This document shows, in pieces, positions 8,496-17,753 of a stretch of 64,000 nt of DNA. A model generated the notes under the pieces. It was not told where the DNA came from. It did no database searches and worked only from the letters and a program-made list of their open reading frames with translations. The position numbers and the translations under genes are program-made. This DNA is from Taibaiella sp. (GTDB lineage: Bacteria > Bacteroidota > Bacteroidia > Chitinophagales > Chitinophagaceae). Position 1 is the first letter of the stretch. Each line of letters starts with the position of its first letter. Where the stretch lies: assembly GCA_016786705.1 (NCBI GenBank), contig JAEUVV010000006.1, positions 496,001 through 560,000 on the forward strand, read 5' to 3'.

Positions 8496-10510
8496 TAAGT
8501 TTTATTCTCTAGTAAAGATAAGGTATCCAGCTCTATAAATACCGAGCAACCTTTACCTATATCACTTCGTAAATCAAATTTTCCATGCAGTAGATGCACC
8601 CTGCTTTTAATGTTACTTATGCCGATACCATTGCCTTTATGAAGCAGGTCAAATCCCTTCCCGTTGTCTTCTACTGTTATGGTTATGCCATCTTCGTCCA
8701 GGTTAGAAATTTGTACCAGTACGTTTGTCGCCTGCGCATGTTTTATAATATTCTGAATAAGCTCCTGTATGATCCTGAAAATAGACAGTACGGCATCTTT
8801 AGGCAGGGACAAGGGGTTGCCCAGCCATTGAAATTCAAGCTGTATGCCCACTTGTTTTAAGGTACTGTTGCAAAAGTAAAATAGGGCAGCTTCAAGCCCG
8901 CTTTCCAAAAGAAATTCAGGCATCAGGTTATGCGCCGCATGGCGCATTTCCTTAGCGGTCTGGTCAATTAATTGTTCTATGTTTTTAAAATGAGCTGATG
9001 CTATGTAATCCTGTATACTTGCGGTTTCAAGCGCCTTGGGAAGGTATTTTATATTTGTTTTTATATTGGCTAATTGGATTAAAATACCATCGTGAATTTC
9101 TTTAGCTAAGCGGCTGCGTTCCTGCTCTTCACCTTTATTAATAGATTGTAAGCGGGTTATTTCGACCTCCTGCTCCTTTTGTTTTAATTCGGCCTTTGCT
9201 CTTTTCCTGATCATTCGAATACTGTAAAGTACCCAGGCTATAATTATTAACGCTAAAATAGTCAAGGCAATAATGCTGATGTTTTTGTTTTGCAGTTTAT
9301 TTTTTGCCAATTTTAATTCAAGATTTTTGGCTTCGTTATCGGCATTTATAGCCGCGGCTATCCGGGCAGCCTCCATTTTGTAAACGCTGAGTCTTTTGTC
9401 TTCCTGTTTAATTTTTTCGGCAATTGCTATATTGCTTTGTAAGTAATCAAATGCTTTATTGTAATCACCTTGTGCCCCATAGTATTGCGCCAGTAGTTTG
9501 TTGCTTTCATAGCGGGTTTCCAGGGAGGTTTCCGGGTTTTTATTGATATGTTGTGCCGCCGAAAGCAGCAGGGGTAATGCTTTGCTAAATTCAGATTGCT
9601 TTAAATAAATATTGGCAAGGCTAAGCCTGGCATCGACGGCATGTGTAAATAAATGCATCGAATCGGCAAAAAATATTACTTCCTGCAGCAGGGGAACTGC
9701 AGCCGGAGTATCGGCCTTTCCAAGGTAAGCCTGGGCGAGATAAAGCGCGCTCAAAGTGTTGTTAGTGCCTTTTTTTAGCATATCTTGAAAATAAGCTATG
9801 GCGGTATCTAAGGCGCCTTTGTCAAGGTATAGTTTACCAATATTCAGGAGGGTAAGATCGTGGGTGATTTGTAAGAGCCTGCTTTGCTGCGGGAACGTAT
9901 CACCGATATTTTTTGCTTTCGCCAGGAGTGCTAAAGATTGTTCCGGGTTATCTACGATTCCCCAGAGTACACCAAGTGTATTGTAAACACTCATCATATC
10001 GTTAGCTTCATAGCTGTTTGCGGGCTGTAAGCTGTCAATGAGATTAATGGCTTTAATGGCAAAGTAATAAACAGAGTCAAACTTTGAAAGGTAAGAGTAG
10101 GGTACGGCATTAGCACTATAGAACATGGCTAATGAAGTCCTGTTGTGGAGTCCTTTATTTAAATAGGGCTTAGCACTGTTATAATAGCTTATTGCTTTTG
10201 AATAATTGCCTTTTTGGTTTTCAACAAAAGCCAGGTTCGCGTAAGAAGCAACAATCCCGTTGTAATAATTTAACTGCATGCTGCTCTCCAGCGTTTGCTT
10301 TAGTGTACTTTCCACCAGGGGTAAATTGGTATTGAATTGTTCAATAGCACGGTTAATTTTTTGCCGGATGGCCGGTGTGTCCGCTAATGTTACTTGTTGT
10401 TCTATCCCGGATGCCAAGCCTTTGTTGAGGCCCTGGGCAAGGCCCTGGAGGGGAGATAAGAAAATTACCAGCGCTATAAACCGGAAGTAATTTTTGGGAC
10501 ATTTATTCAT
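8495..10510 (-). CDS. TPR-containing NarL-type sensor histidine kinase
   Basis: The 671-residue product has a signal-peptide-like start (residues 8-26), a long helical region with tetratricopeptide-like repeats (about 50-385, presumably periplasmic), one membrane helix (about 411-430) and a short coiled coil. A HisKA_3 dimerisation domain follows, with phospho-acceptor H473 in KEIHDG, then a HATPase domain (ELIQNIIKHA, DNGKGFD, GNGIGISNIKSR). This TPR-TM-HisKA_3 layout is common in Bacteroidota and is usually paired with a LuxR-type regulator, as here (one-base overlap with 7848-8495). The ligand is unknown; the TPR part suggests sensing through a protein partner. Confidence 0.92.
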   Translation of the reverse strand: MNKCPKNYFRFIALVIFLSPLQGLAQGLNKGLASGIEQQVTLADTPAIRQKINRAIEQFNTNLPLVESTLKQTLESSMQLNYYNGIVASYANLAFVENQKGNYSKAISYYNSAKPYLNKGLHNRTSLAMFYSANAVPYSYLSKFDSVYYFAIKAINLIDSLQPANSYEANDMMSVYNTLGVLWGIVDNPEQSLALLAKAKNIGDTFPQQSRLLQITHDLTLLNIGKLYLDKGALDTAIAYFQDMLKKGTNNTLSALYLAQAYLGKADTPAAVPLLQEVIFFADSMHLFTHAVDARLSLANIYLKQSEFSKALPLLLSAAQHINKNPETSLETRYESNKLLAQYYGAQGDYNKAFDYLQSNIAIAEKIKQEDKRLSVYKMEAARIAAAINADNEAKNLELKLAKNKLQNKNISIIALTILALIIIAWVLYSIRMIRKRAKAELKQKEQEVEITRLQSINKGEEQERSRLAKEIHDGILIQLANIKTNIKYLPKALETASIQDYIASAHFKNIEQLIDQTAKEMRHAAHNLMPEFLLESGLEAALFYFCNSTLKQVGIQLEFQWLGNPLSLPKDAVLSIFRIIQELIQNIIKHAQATNVLVQISNLDEDGITITVEDNGKGFDLLHKGNGIGISNIKSRVHLLHGKFDLRSDIGKGCSVFIELDTLSLLENKT

Positions 10511-10674
10511 GATATAATATTAATCATTTCTTTTTTTAGATACTCCGTATAAATACTGAATTTTTAAAATCCCGTATTTATCTCTATAGTTTTATGGCAG
10601 TGGCCTGATTACCTTTACCCTGATGAAACATAGAAATCTGTTTTAATTTTTTATTTGATTTTTAATCCTATTTT

Positions 10675-13527
10675 ATGCAGAAGTTTTTTTTATTACTCAT
10701 TAGTGTTTTCATGATAGCTGATATCCAGGCTAAAGAAATTCCTCAAGCCCTGCAAACGGGAGGGAAAAAGGGATTTGTAGAGAATATCGGGCAGATCATT
10801 GATCAGTTTGGCAAAACCAGAAAAGACATAGATTTTAAATTAGAGACACCGGAGCTTTGCGCTTTTGTCGGATCAGGCGCTTTACATTACCAGTGGTTCC
10901 GCTACCCGGAAATCGACAGGTCGCTTACACGTTATGGCGGCCCGGCTGCCATGGAGCAACTTAAAAATGTAACTTACAGCACCTACCGGCTGGATGTAAA
11001 ACTTGTAAATGCTAACCCTGATGCTGAAGTGATTAAAGAAGAAGTGCTTCCTTATTTTCAAAGATATCATTTAAGCCATTTAGGTTTGACCGGAACAAAG
11101 GCACAGGCCTACTCGAAGCTGACTTATAAAAATATTTATCCTAATATCGATTGGGTGATATATATCGCTAAAGGTGAGCAGCAAGGGCAAATGAAATATG
11201 ATTTCGTGGTGCATCCGGGTGGCAACCCGGCGCTTATAAAATTAGCCTATGAAGGCGCTTCGCATTTGCATATTAATGAAGATGGCAGCTTTACGGCCAC
11301 AACGCCATTCGGGAAGCATACGGACGGGGCTCCTTATTCTTATATCAAAACAGAACAGGGCCAGGGAGCCGTGATCAATACCCCGTATCAGCTTACAGGC
11401 AACATTCTGAGTTTTGATATCGCGCCTGTAAATGGTACGCTGGTCATCGATCCTACTGTAGAATGGTCCACTTATTATGGCGGAGCGGGTTTTGACCTGG
11501 CCGCAAATATGAAGTGTGATTATGCCGGTAATGTATATGTAACCGGTAGTACCTTCCTAAGTACCAATATGGCTACTACAGGGGCTCACCAGGTAACTAA
11601 TGCCGGGGATTTTGATGCTTACCTGGCAAAATTTGATGCCCAGGGAGCGCTTTTGTGGGCCACTTATTATGGCGGAGAGGGCATGGACTATAGCTTTGGC
11701 CTGGCCAGTGACCGCAACAATAAAATGTATATCTCCGGGGTTACCCGCAGCCTGACCGGCATAGCGACTGTGGGAGGCCCGCAAACCGTACAAAGTGGCG
11801 GAGATATTGACTTCTTCCTGAGTCGTTTTGATAAAGATGGCAATCTCCTTTGGGGACGCTATTTCGGAACCTCTGGGGAAGAGTATGGCGGTATTTGTGC
11901 GGCAAATGATTTTGGCCAGGTACATTTGGCAGGCTATTCAAAAGGCAATAACCTGATCGCGTTAAATGCGCACCAGGCGAATAACAGCTCTACAGAGTTT
12001 GATGCGGTTCTGGCACAGTTTGATACACTGGGCAACCAAATGTGGGGTACTTTTTATGGAGGCGATTCTATTGAAACCTCTGATGGGCTGGCCTACGATA
12101 AGATGGGTAATGTATATTTGGCCGGGGTAACCAATAGCCTGGATAGCATCGCTACTCCCGGGGCTTTCCAGCCGGCGCTGGCTGGTGGTTTCGATTACTA
12201 TTTAGTGAAATTTGATACCCTCGGGCAAAGAGTATGGGGTACTTACTATGGAGGTACTAATGCCGAGAGCGTGGTCACTCCTATTTTAGTTTTCAATCAG
12301 AATAATGTATTGAGCGCCGCTATGGGTAACGAATTGTTCATGGTTGGTGTAAGCTACAGTGATTCGGGCATTGCTACAGCCGGGACCCACCAGGATACAT
12401 TAAACGGTGATGCGGATGCTTTTTTAGTGAAATTTGACAGCCAGGGTAATCGTATCTGGGCCACTTATTATGGCGGCACCGGTTTCGACCAGAGCGGGGC
12501 GGTAGTGAGCGATTTTGCCGGTAATGCTTACTGGGCCGGGTTTACGGAGAGTTTTAGTGGACTGGAAACCCCGGGCGCCTACCAGACTGCCAATAACGGC
12601 TGGCATGACGCTTATCTTGCAAAATTCGATGCAAACGGTCAATTGCTCTACGGAACTTTTTTTGGAGGGTCAGGTGATGATGAGGCGCTTGCCGTATCTA
12701 TCGACAACCAGGGGAACACCTACATTTCAGGGGGTACCATGAGCCCGGGTAATGTTGCTACACCGGGAGCTTACCTCACAACATACGGCGGCGGTGTAGC
12801 CAGCTTTATCACCAAGTTTTGCACCGCAAACCTCCTTGGGGGTATTACAGGCCCGGATACAGCCTGCGCAAGAACCCCGATAACGTTAACTACCCCCGTG
12901 GTACCCGGCGCTACAGATTACATCTGGATACTGCCGCAAGGATGGCAAGGGGCAAGTAATACCAATACTATTGAAGTCATTCCTAACGGCCAAAGTGATA
13001 CGGTATGGCTCAAAATTGTAAAATGTGATACCAGTACCGCTATCTGGAAATCTATTTACATCCACGAAAACCCGGAAGCCATAATTGTAGCGAACGGAGC
13101 TCAGCTCAGCACCCAGCATCAGCACCAGACTTATCAATGGTATTATAACCAGCAACCGCTAAGCGGGGCCACCAATTCCAGCTATACCGCCACTCAACTG
13201 GGCTATTACCAGGTTGTAGTGACCAATGAAGGTAGCTGTACCGATACCTCTGAGCTATTTAATTATAATGGTGTGGGGATAGGGGAAACGGAGCGTTTGA
13301 AAGCGGCCATCCGGTTATACCCTAATCCTACAGAGGGCAAACTGTTTATAAACAGCCCGGTTAAGATCAATATTCAACTATACAGTATGGAGGGCCGTTC
13401 TGTATTAGCAGCAAAAAATGTGCACATGATTGATCTGGCTGAATGGAGCAATGGGGTATACCTGCTTAAAATTTTTGATCAGCACAATAGGTTTATAAAA
13501 GCGGAAAGGATAACCTTAAATAAATAA
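10675..13527 (+). CDS. Large secreted SBBP-repeat beta-propeller protein with type IX type A signal
   Basis: The 950-residue product has a signal peptide (1-19) and an N-terminal domain (about 30-260, beginning FVENIGQI) that often precedes these propellers. Seven repeats follow (about residues 264-715), each opening with a W-x-T/R-YY/F-GG-type motif followed by a GNVYxxG-like strand; seven blades would close one propeller. Next come an Ig/PKD-like segment (about 720-860, containing GPDTACARTPITL) and a C-terminal sorting domain (LYPNPTEGKLFINS, GVYLLKI). It should be exported through the type IX system. It is divergent from the two-component pair, so it could be a target of it (inference). 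The exact function is unknown. Confidence 0.85.
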   Translation: MQKFFLLLISVFMIADIQAKEIPQALQTGGKKGFVENIGQIIDQFGKTRKDIDFKLETPELCAFVGSGALHYQWFRYPEIDRSLTRYGGPAAMEQLKNVTYSTYRLDVKLVNANPDAEVIKEEVLPYFQRYHLSHLGLTGTKAQAYSKLTYKNIYPNIDWVIYIAKGEQQGQMKYDFVVHPGGNPALIKLAYEGASHLHINEDGSFTATTPFGKHTDGAPYSYIKTEQGQGAVINTPYQLTGNILSFDIAPVNGTLVIDPTVEWSTYYGGAGFDLAANMKCDYAGNVYVTGSTFLSTNMATTGAHQVTNAGDFDAYLAKFDAQGALLWATYYGGEGMDYSFGLASDRNNKMYISGVTRSLTGIATVGGPQTVQSGGDIDFFLSRFDKDGNLLWGRYFGTSGEEYGGICAANDFGQVHLAGYSKGNNLIALNAHQANNSSTEFDAVLAQFDTLGNQMWGTFYGGDSIETSDGLAYDKMGNVYLAGVTNSLDSIATPGAFQPALAGGFDYYLVKFDTLGQRVWGTYYGGTNAESVVTPILVFNQNNVLSAAMGNELFMVGVSYSDSGIATAGTHQDTLNGDADAFLVKFDSQGNRIWATYYGGTGFDQSGAVVSDFAGNAYWAGFTESFSGLETPGAYQTANNGWHDAYLAKFDANGQLLYGTFFGGSGDDEALAVSIDNQGNTYISGGTMSPGNVATPGAYLTTYGGGVASFITKFCTANLLGGITGPDTACARTPITLTTPVVPGATDYIWILPQGWQGASNTNTIEVIPNGQSDTVWLKIVKCDTSTAIWKSIYIHENPEAIIVANGAQLSTQHQHQTYQWYYNQQPLSGATNSSYTATQLGYYQVVVTNEGSCTDTSELFNYNGVGIGETERLKAAIRLYPNPTEGKLFINSPVKINIQLYSMEGRSVLAAKNVHMIDLAEWSNGVYLLKIFDQHNRFIKAERITLNK

Positions 13528-13547
13528 TTGAATTAAGCGATCTTAGT

Positions 13548-13584
13548 AGTAAGCCGGGGTAGATATACCCCGGCTTACTTTTTG
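13548..13584 (+). terminator. Terminator of the SBBP protein gene
   Basis: AGTAAGCCGGGGT (13548-13560) pairs with ACCCCGGCTTACT (13567-13579) around a 6-nt loop and is followed by TTTTT. Confidence 0.85.
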
Positions 13585-13660
13585 AATAGGATAGCAGGCA
13601 AGAATCAATGACCTTAAGCAATTTCTTATTAACTTGCATAACACAGAAATTGAAATTCAA

Positions 13661-14992
13661 ATGCAGAAAGATATACTTTTTAAAAACGCGCAGATCGTAA
13701 ATGAAGGAAAAACAATCGTTAGTGATGTATTGATCAAAGATGGTATTATTCAAAAGATAGACAGCTCCATTGCCGTTTATGAAAATATACAGGAAATAGA
13801 CGCGACGGGGAAATGGTTATTACCGGGTGTTATTGATGACCAGGTGCATTTCAGGGAGCCGGGCTTAACCCATAAAGCTACTATCGCTACAGAAGCCCGG
13901 GCGGCAGTTGCCGGTGGTACTACCTCTTTTATGGAAATGCCGAATACCAATCCGCCGGCAACCACACAGGAATTGCTGGAGCAGAAATATGACATCGCGG
14001 CCAATTCCTCTATCGCCAACTTCTCTTTCTTTATGGGCGTTGCCAATAATAATGTTGAGGAGGTGTTGAAAGCGAATGCAAAATTAAAAGAGGTCTGCGG
14101 CATCAAAATCTTTATGGGAAGCAGCACCGGCGATATGCTGGTGGATAACTTCGTTACGCTCAACAAGATCTTTTCAGAAACCGGTCACCTGATCGCTACC
14201 CACTGCGAGGATGAGCGTATTATCGCGAAGAATAAAGAGAAATATCCTAACCCTACAGATGCTTCTTTCCATCCTTTGATCCGGGACGCGGAAGCTTGCT
14301 TTGAAAGTAGTTTTACGGCCATACAGCTCGCTAAAAAGTATGATACCCGTTTACACATCCTGCATATAACCACGGCTAAAGAGCTGCAGTTGTTCAGCAA
14401 CATGCTGCCTTTAAAAGACAAGCGTATTACGAATGAAGTATGTGTGCATCACCTGCATTTTACAGCGGATGATTACGCGCAGAAAGGCAACCTGATCAAA
14501 TGTAACCCGGCGATCAAAGCCCCGGAAAATAAAGCGGCCTTATGGGAAGCTCTACTTGATGATCGCCTGGATATTATCGCTACCGATCATGCGCCGCATA
14601 CCTGGGAGGAAAAGCAACAGCCTTATGCCCAGGCCCCTGCCGGTTTGCCTTTAGTGCAGCACTCGCTGCAAATGATGCTTCAGTATGTATCGGAAGGTAA
14701 GTTAAGCATAGAGAAAGTGGTAGAGAAGATGTGTCATGCCCCGGCAGAATGTTTTAGGATCTCTAAGCGGGGCTATATCCGTGAAGGGTACCACGCCGAC
14801 CTCGTACTGGTCGCACAAAACCCTTACACCGTTAATGCCTCCAATATCCTTTATAAATGTGGCTGGAGCCCGCTGGAGGGCAAAACCTTCGATTATACTA
14901 TTGATAAGACATTAGTAAACGGCGTTATCGTGTTCGAGGATGGAGTGATCAACGATACCGTGATGGGCCAACGTTTACTTTTTGACCGTTAA
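13661..14992 (+). CDS. pyrC: Dihydroorotase
   Basis: Third step of pyrimidine synthesis: reversible ring closure of carbamoyl-aspartate to dihydroorotate. The 443-residue product (from the ATG at 13661) has the amidohydrolase motifs GGTTSFMEMPNTNPP, GIKIFMG (K149, the likely carboxylated lysine), HCED (H181), HILHITT and ATDHAPH. The usual metal-binding HxH reads Q61-V-H63 inside DDQVHFREPG; I recall the same variant in other Bacteroidota enzymes. A start nine codons upstream (13634) is possible, but the protein homology begins at MQKDILFKN. The 2OG oxygenase gene follows after 15 bases, so the two are probably co-transcribed. Confidence 0.94.
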   Translation: MQKDILFKNAQIVNEGKTIVSDVLIKDGIIQKIDSSIAVYENIQEIDATGKWLLPGVIDDQVHFREPGLTHKATIATEARAAVAGGTTSFMEMPNTNPPATTQELLEQKYDIAANSSIANFSFFMGVANNNVEEVLKANAKLKEVCGIKIFMGSSTGDMLVDNFVTLNKIFSETGHLIATHCEDERIIAKNKEKYPNPTDASFHPLIRDAEACFESSFTAIQLAKKYDTRLHILHITTAKELQLFSNMLPLKDKRITNEVCVHHLHFTADDYAQKGNLIKCNPAIKAPENKAALWEALLDDRLDIIATDHAPHTWEEKQQPYAQAPAGLPLVQHSLQMMLQYVSEGKLSIEKVVEKMCHAPAECFRISKRGYIREGYHADLVLVAQNPYTVNASNILYKCGWSPLEGKTFDYTIDKTLVNGVIVFEDGVINDTVMGQRLLFDR

Positions 14993-15007
14993 GCAAACCG
15001 CATAAGT

Positions 15008-15559
15008 ATGGAAATAGTAAAATACAACGATCATTTGTTTGTGATCAAAAATTTCCTGTCCGGAGCGGTATGCGACGCGATGATTGAAAAGGCGGAAACT
15101 ACAGGCTTTGAGCAGGCAAAAGTAAACTTCGGAGGTGGCGAAGAGCGCGTCTTTAAAGGGATCCGGAACAATGAAAGAATTCTATACGAAGACCCGGTAC
15201 TGGCAAAAGCGTTCTGGAAAAAAGCGGCACCCTGCCTGCCGCCCATGTTTCAGCAATCAAAAGCTACAGGCTTTAATGAACTATTCCGTTTCTACAGGTA
15301 CGAAAAAGGACAACGTTTTAAGATGCATGTGGATGGGAGCTTTGTGCGTAACGAGCGGGAAAGGAGCCAGTTTACTTTTCTGATGTACCTCAACGATGAT
15401 TTTGAAGGCGGGGACACGCTGTTTCATGAAGGACAGGTGATCAAACCCTCAAAAGGGGATGCCCTGGTATTTAAGCATGAATTAAGGCATGAAGGCGCGG
15501 AGGTGACCAAAGGCGTAAAATATGTATTGCGGACAGACGTAATGTACCAGGATAGTTAA
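15008..15559 (+). CDS. 2-oxoglutarate/Fe(II)-dependent oxygenase (prolyl 4-hydroxylase-like)
   Basis: The 183-residue product has the iron triad and 2OG site of the P4H-like family: H107-x-D109 in KMHVDG, distal H161 in LRHEG, and R175 in KYVLRTD to hold 2-oxoglutarate. The YLNDDFEGGDTLF stretch is typical. Such small cytoplasmic members may hydroxylate a protein side chain or a small molecule, and the substrate cannot be told. It starts 15 bases after pyrC and probably shares its transcript, though a role in pyrimidine metabolism is not implied. Confidence 0.85.
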   Translation: MEIVKYNDHLFVIKNFLSGAVCDAMIEKAETTGFEQAKVNFGGGEERVFKGIRNNERILYEDPVLAKAFWKKAAPCLPPMFQQSKATGFNELFRFYRYEKGQRFKMHVDGSFVRNERERSQFTFLMYLNDDFEGGDTLFHEGQVIKPSKGDALVFKHELRHEGAEVTKGVKYVLRTDVMYQDS

Positions 15560-15618
15560 AGGCTGAAGGAAAGCGCTGAAATCCATTTAAATTAAACCAG
15601 TTTTAAACTTTTTCCCGT

Positions 15619-15626
15619 TATATTTG
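15619..15626 (+). promoter_or_regulatory. Putative -7 element right at the MoxR start
   Basis: TATATTTG matches TAnnTTTG exactly but ends only four bases before the ATG at 15631. If it is used, the mRNA would be leaderless or nearly so. There is no clear -33 element, so it may be chance in an A/T-rich gap. Confidence 0.35.
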
Positions 15627-15630
15627 AAAA

Positions 15631-16605
15631 ATGGAAACGAAATTTTCATCTGACGTAGAAGCGATAAAATATTTACAGCAAAAGTATCAGGCACTTAAAG
15701 CTGCTATAGCAAAAGTAGTGGTGGGGCAGGACGATGTGGTGAACGAGCTGATCATGGCCATCTTTTGTAACGGCCATAGCTTATTAGTGGGGGTTCCCGG
15801 TCTGGCCAAAACCCTGCTGGTAAAGACGGTAGCCGATGCTATGGACCTTAGTTTTAAACGGATACAGTTCACGCCCGACCTGATGCCCGGTGATATTACC
15901 GGCGCTGAGATCTTAGATGAAAACCGGCATTTCAAATTTATCAAAGGCCCCGTTTTCGCGAATATCATCCTGGCGGATGAGATCAACCGGACCCCGCCCA
16001 AAACACAGGCGGCGCTGCTGGAAGCTATGCAGGAGCGTAATATTACGGTCTCCGGTGAAGTCTATGACCTGCCCAAGCCGTTTTTTGTATTAGCTACCCA
16101 AAACCCGATTGAGCAGGAAGGGACTTACCCGCTGCCGGAAGCCCAGCTGGACCGCTTCATGTTCCTCATTAAAGTGGACTATCCAAGCTTCGACGAGGAA
16201 GTGATGATCGTAAAGCAAACTACGGGAAATATTTCTGAAACCGTCCCTAAAGTATTGAGCGGAGAGGAGATCCTGTTCTTTCAGCAATTGATCCGTAAAG
16301 TACCTGTGCCGGATAATGTATTGCATTACGCGGTGAAACTGGTACAAAGTACCCGGCCGAATATTGCGGGTAATGAGCTTGCCCATAAATACCTGGCCTG
16401 GGGAGCCGGTCCGCGCGCTTCCCAAAACCTGATCCTGGCGGCTAAATGCCATGCTGTATTACAAGGCAAATTTTCCCCGGATATCGAGGATGTAAACGCG
16501 ATAGCGACGGCGGTACTGAGGCATAGGATAGTGATTAACTATAAGGCGGCTACAGATGCGGTAACGATTGAAACTATAATTAAACAGCTCAGCAGTAACG
16601 TATAA
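15631..16605 (+). CDS. MoxR-family AAA+ ATPase
   Basis: MoxR ATPases act as chaperones that load or activate partner proteins, often with DUF58 or von Willebrand-factor-A proteins encoded next door. The 324-residue product has Walker A GVPGLAKT (54-61), Walker B IILADEINR (112-120), the family's TPDLMPGDITG stretch, and the sensor segment ATQNPIEQEGTYPLPEAQLDRF. The C-terminal lid domain (about 240-324) is present, so the protein looks complete. No DUF58, vWA or transglutaminase-like gene follows, so its partner must be encoded elsewhere. The start is fixed by the short distance to the conserved VVGQDDV. Confidence 0.93.
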   Translation: METKFSSDVEAIKYLQQKYQALKAAIAKVVVGQDDVVNELIMAIFCNGHSLLVGVPGLAKTLLVKTVADAMDLSFKRIQFTPDLMPGDITGAEILDENRHFKFIKGPVFANIILADEINRTPPKTQAALLEAMQERNITVSGEVYDLPKPFFVLATQNPIEQEGTYPLPEAQLDRFMFLIKVDYPSFDEEVMIVKQTTGNISETVPKVLSGEEILFFQQLIRKVPVPDNVLHYAVKLVQSTRPNIAGNELAHKYLAWGAGPRASQNLILAAKCHAVLQGKFSPDIEDVNAIATAVLRHRIVINYKAATDAVTIETIIKQLSSNV

Positions 16606-16914
16606 CCAGATCTGCCGGCGGACAGCTTTCAGGCCTAATGTCTTTTTAAGGAACTCAATGTATAATAAGTAGAACATTAGCTACAAGGTGCTTTTTGTAT
16701 GTTTTTATCATAGCTTTGCAAAGGTTTTGAATTTTAACCAAAGTTTAATACATTTATAGTTTACCGGAAAGCCTGAATATTTACACCAGAAAAAATTAAT
16801 AACCAGGAATTCTCTCACCTTAAAAATATGCTGTTGGAGTAAAGCGCCTTTACTGTAACAGCTTGAAATTCATTCAATTTCAAACTCACAAAACCTGATA
16901 ATTGTAGTATAGAG
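16606..16914 (+). other. 309-base gap after the MoxR gene
   Basis: There is no convincing gene or strong hairpin here. It contains TAGCTTTG at 16711-16718, an exact TAnnTTTG match, which could drive the small gene at 16915 with a leader of about 190 bases. Confidence 0.4.
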
Positions 16915-17283
16915 GTGTATTTTTTAAATGGAATAGTTACCGGACTTCTTAAAAAGATCCGTAACGGGAGGAGTATTTTGAATCAGAAACGTACTTGTAC
17001 CTACAGGTATATTCAAACCGTTTTTGAACCATCAGCAAAAGATATCTACCTTGAAGTGTTGATAGAAGACGCGGAAGGCCGGAAAGTACTGAAAAGCATT
17101 GAACCTAAAGCGGTTTACTATAGTGTAACGCTCAGGAAAAAAGGGACATTCGTAGGAAAGATAGAATACGACTACCCTACTAATGAAGAAGCGGCTGTTG
17201 AATTAGGCTTAAGTAAAGAAGAGCGGGTATTGAATATTAGTAAACACGATATTTTACCATTTACTAAATATTTTTATAATTAA
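16915..17283 (+). CDS. Unrecognised small protein
   Basis: This is a 122-residue frame if the GTG at 16915 is used. The frame is open back to 16867, but there is no ATG near the beginning, so the start is uncertain. The product is charged and mixed alpha/beta, with no signal peptide or membrane helix. The part from about residue 35 on (FEPSAKDIYLEVLIEDAEG, then YDYPTNEEAAVELGLSKEE) looks like a real folded domain. No family was recognised. It stands alone, with a possible -7 element at 16711 and a weak hairpin after it. Confidence 0.5.
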   Translation: MYFLNGIVTGLLKKIRNGRSILNQKRTCTYRYIQTVFEPSAKDIYLEVLIEDAEGRKVLKSIEPKAVYYSVTLRKKGTFVGKIEYDYPTNEEAAVELGLSKEERVLNISKHDILPFTKYFYN

Positions 17284-17329
17284 ACGCTCAGCGCAAAAAT
17301 TGATCTAAAGATTGTTTCATACTTGTTTA

Positions 17330-17374
17330 AAAGCTCACCTTGGTTTGTTCTCAAGCTAAAGGTCGGGCTTTTTT
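17330..17374 (+). terminator. Weak candidate terminator after the small gene
   Basis: AAAGC-TCA-CCTT pairs imperfectly with AAGG-TCG-GGCTTT around a loop of about 17 nt and is followed by TTTTTT. The stem is interrupted, so this is tentative. Confidence 0.35.
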
Positions 17375-17473
17375 GTTTGCTGGAAATCAGCTTTGTAACC
17401 CGGGTGTAATTTTTTAGAAGTGAGCAACGATGTCTATAAATTGTATCACAGCTGAGCAAATTACCGGCAAAAC

Positions 17474-17510
17474 AAAAGCTGCTTTGATAAAAATACCAAA
17501 GCAGCTTTTT
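17474..17510 (-). terminator. Terminator of the asnS-GT2-hemJ operon
   Basis: A perfect 13-bp stem (17474-17486 with 17497-17509) has a 10-nt A-rich loop. It lies 20 bases after the stop of the last gene of the minus-strand operon, and its arms end in A/T runs. Confidence 0.8.
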
Positions 17511-17529
17511 CGGATATTTACAGGTCGTA

Positions 17530-17751
17530 TTATTTTTTGCCGAACATACCCTTCAGCATATCCATAGGGTTGCCGATCATGCCCATTAAAGAGCTCATGT
17601 CAAAATTACCCGCAAGGATATCATCCATCTTGTCCTGGAATGCAGGCGGTACTTTTGATTTTAAGAAAGCCAAAGCTACTTCAGATGCTTTGGTCGCCTG
17701 GTTTTCATCCAGGTTTGCTTTTTCCATTAATTCTTTTACTAACTCTTGCAT
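17530..17751 (-). CDS. Small helical protein of unknown function
   Basis: The 73-residue product is acidic and helical at its N-terminus (VKELMEKANLDENQATKA), with a middle segment FLKSKVPPAFQDKMDDI and a Met/Gly-rich tail (LMGMIGNPMDMLKGMFGKK). It resembles small DUF2267/DUF2780-like helical proteins in layout only, and no family is claimed. It starts two bases after the hemJ stop, so it is almost surely co-translated with it and is the last gene before the terminator at 17474-17510. Confidence 0.7.
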   Translation of the reverse strand: MQELVKELMEKANLDENQATKASEVALAFLKSKVPPAFQDKMDDILAGNFDMSSLMGMIGNPMDMLKGMFGKK

Positions 17752-17753
17752 AT

